Shown: positions 5,538 through 6,377 of the stretch, piece after piece | Layout: each line of letters begins with the position of its first letter | Position numbering within the stretch: the first letter of the stretch is position 1 | Origin: Alphaproteobacteria bacterium | GTDB lineage: Bacteria; Pseudomonadota; Alphaproteobacteria; UBA11222 | Direction of reading: 5' to 3' | NCBI GenBank assembly: GCA_003454415.1 | Contig: DMKG01000148.1 | Span: 895-7,271 of the forward strand | DNA length: 6,377 nt | The notes under the pieces: generated by a model | What the model saw: only the letters and a program-made list of their open reading frames with translations | Told to the model about the DNA's origin: nothing | The model's database searches: none | Translations under genes and position numbers: made by a program

Positions 5538-6377
5538 ATGCCAAAAAAAATGCTAATCGACGCCACCCACCCGGAGGAAACCAGGGTTGTCGTGGTGGAT
5601 GGAAACAGACTGGAAGACTTTGATTTTGAATCTGCTTCCCGCAAACAACTGATCGGTAATATTTATCTCGCCAAGATCACCCGGATAGAGCCCTCATTAC
5701 AGGCCGCGTTTGTAGATTATGGCGGTAACCGCCATGGCTTCCTGGCTTTCAATGAAATCCATCCCGATTACTATCAGATCCCTGTGGCCGACCGTCAGGC
5801 GCTGCTGGCCGCCGACGCCGCTGAGGAAAAGCGCGTTCGCGAAGCCGATGAAATGGCCGGGGATGAGGACGCCGAGTCGGCGGTGAAGGATGAAAAGGAG
5901 GTGGATTCCGATGAGGAGCCTGCCGACGGTATTTCCGAATCTGCTGAAGAAGCCTTAAGCGGAGAATCGGAAACAGCGGCAACTGAGGCTCAGGAGCCGG
6001 AATCAGAAAAAGACGGTGACGAAACCCCTGACCGGAGCGACGCCATCCCTCTGGCGGCCTCATCGCCTGAGGTCATCCGTTCCGGCCTGCTAGTGGATGA
6101 ATCCGGTGAACCGGCGCACACCACCCCTGACGGGCCATCGGTTGCGGAGGAGGCGCCGCTTTCTGAAAATGCGTCTTCTGATCTTTCCGGGCTGGAGGGT
6201 GAAGAAGCGCAGGAAATCGTTCAGGAAGCACAGCCGGAGGAAATATCACCCCAAACCGGGGCGAGTGACGACCGGGCGGAGGACAGTGCGTCCGTCAAAC
6301 GCAAACCCCGCAGATATGGCCGCTACCGGCGCGGCTCCCGGGCGGCTGAAGCCGCGACCGAAGCAGGCGAGGATCCC
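5538..6377 (+). CDS. rne: Ribonuclease E, N-terminal part (S1 domain with large acidic insertion), runs off window
   Basis: RNase E is the endonuclease that begins most mRNA decay and processes rRNA and tRNA precursors, and it scaffolds the degradosome. The frame is open from ATG 5538 to the last base (280 codons). Residues 1-84 (MPKKMLIDAT, IYLAKITRIEPSLQAAFVDY, GGNRHGFLAF, EIHPDYYQIP) match the start of the catalytic half and its S1 RNA-binding domain. F58 and F68 correspond to the E. coli RNA-contacting F57 and F67. The S1 domain is then broken by an acidic, low-complexity stretch, residues about 91-252, with 52 Asp/Glu among residues 91-250 and very few Lys/Arg. A basic patch follows at 254-268 (KRKPRRYGRYRRGSR). 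Large S1 insertions with an Arg-rich segment are known from alphaproteobacterial RNase E. The end of S1, the DNase I-like catalytic domain and the C-terminal scaffold lie beyond the window. RNase G is excluded by the insertion and the sequence. Confidence 0.95.
   Translation, partial: MPKKMLIDATHPEETRVVVVDGNRLEDFDFESASRKQLIGNIYLAKITRIEPSLQAAFVDYGGNRHGFLAFNEIHPDYYQIPVADRQALLAADAAEEKRVREADEMAGDEDAESAVKDEKEVDSDEEPADGISESAEEALSGESETAATEAQEPESEKDGDETPDRSDAIPLAASSPEVIRSGLLVDESGEPAHTTPDGPSVAEEAPLSENASSDLSGLEGEEAQEIVQEAQPEEISPQTGASDDRAEDSASVKRKPRRYGRYRRGSRAAEAATEAGEDP

Noticed and set aside
5282..5623. Plus-strand open frame of 113 codons overlapping the rne start
   Set aside because: It has no ribosome binding site before ATG 5282, overlaps the first 86 bases of rne in another frame, and contains the rne Shine-Dalgarno as codons. 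No protein family was recognised.
5749..6063. Minus-strand open frame of 104 codons inside rne
   Set aside because: It is Pro/Arg-rich, as expected from the complement of an acidic low-complexity rne segment; it is a shadow.
5808..6293. Acidic low-complexity stretch of rne as a separate gene or frameshifted sequence
   Set aside because: The frame is continuous with the S1 start, no alternative start with a Shine-Dalgarno is evident, and S1 insertions are known in alphaproteobacterial RNase E.

Overview
The window looks like a piece of an alphaproteobacterial chromosome. It carries four conserved housekeeping genes in an order I recognise from many Alphaproteobacteria: prfB (peptide chain release factor 2), mrcA (bifunctional penicillin-binding protein 1A) and an AMIN/Amidase_3 N-acetylmuramoyl-L-alanine amidase (amiC) on the minus strand, and rne (ribonuclease E) divergent on the plus strand. 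The RNase E start, the RF2 sequence around its recoding site, and the CxxC-containing PBP1a all read as alphaproteobacterial. I cannot assign an order or genus.

Layout. Positions 1-1011 (minus) hold prfB, missing about its last 28 codons at the window edge and needing a programmed +1 frameshift at CTT TGA C. A 33-base gap (1012-1044) separates it from mrcA (1045-3492, minus, TTG start). A 117-base gap (3493-3609) holds a hairpin just after amiC, a possible extended -10 element, and a palindrome over the mrcA Shine-Dalgarno. amiC lies at 3610-4980 (minus). A 557-base non-coding stretch (4981-5537) must contain the amiC promoter and the rne promoter and leader; it is rich in short inverted repeats. 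rne begins at 5538 and runs open to the end of the window (280 codons, N-terminal part only).

How the genes fit together. mrcA and amiC act on peptidoglycan: PBP1a polymerises and cross-links it, and the amidase splits stem peptides from glycan strands during cell separation. The minus-strand order amiC > mrcA > prfB is compatible with read-through transcription, although the 117-base gap suggests mrcA may also have its own promoter. RF2 and RNase E belong to translation termination and RNA decay, so their linkage here is positional conservation rather than an obvious shared pathway.

I found no mobile element, CRISPR array, tRNA, rRNA, phage gene or defence system, and no evidence of a new multi-gene system. 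The items most worth a second look are the structured rne/amiC intergenic region with competing CAAAGG/CCTTTG pairings, the very acidic insertion in the RNase E S1 domain, the prfB recoding site, and the SD-overlapping palindrome in front of the TTG-initiated mrcA.
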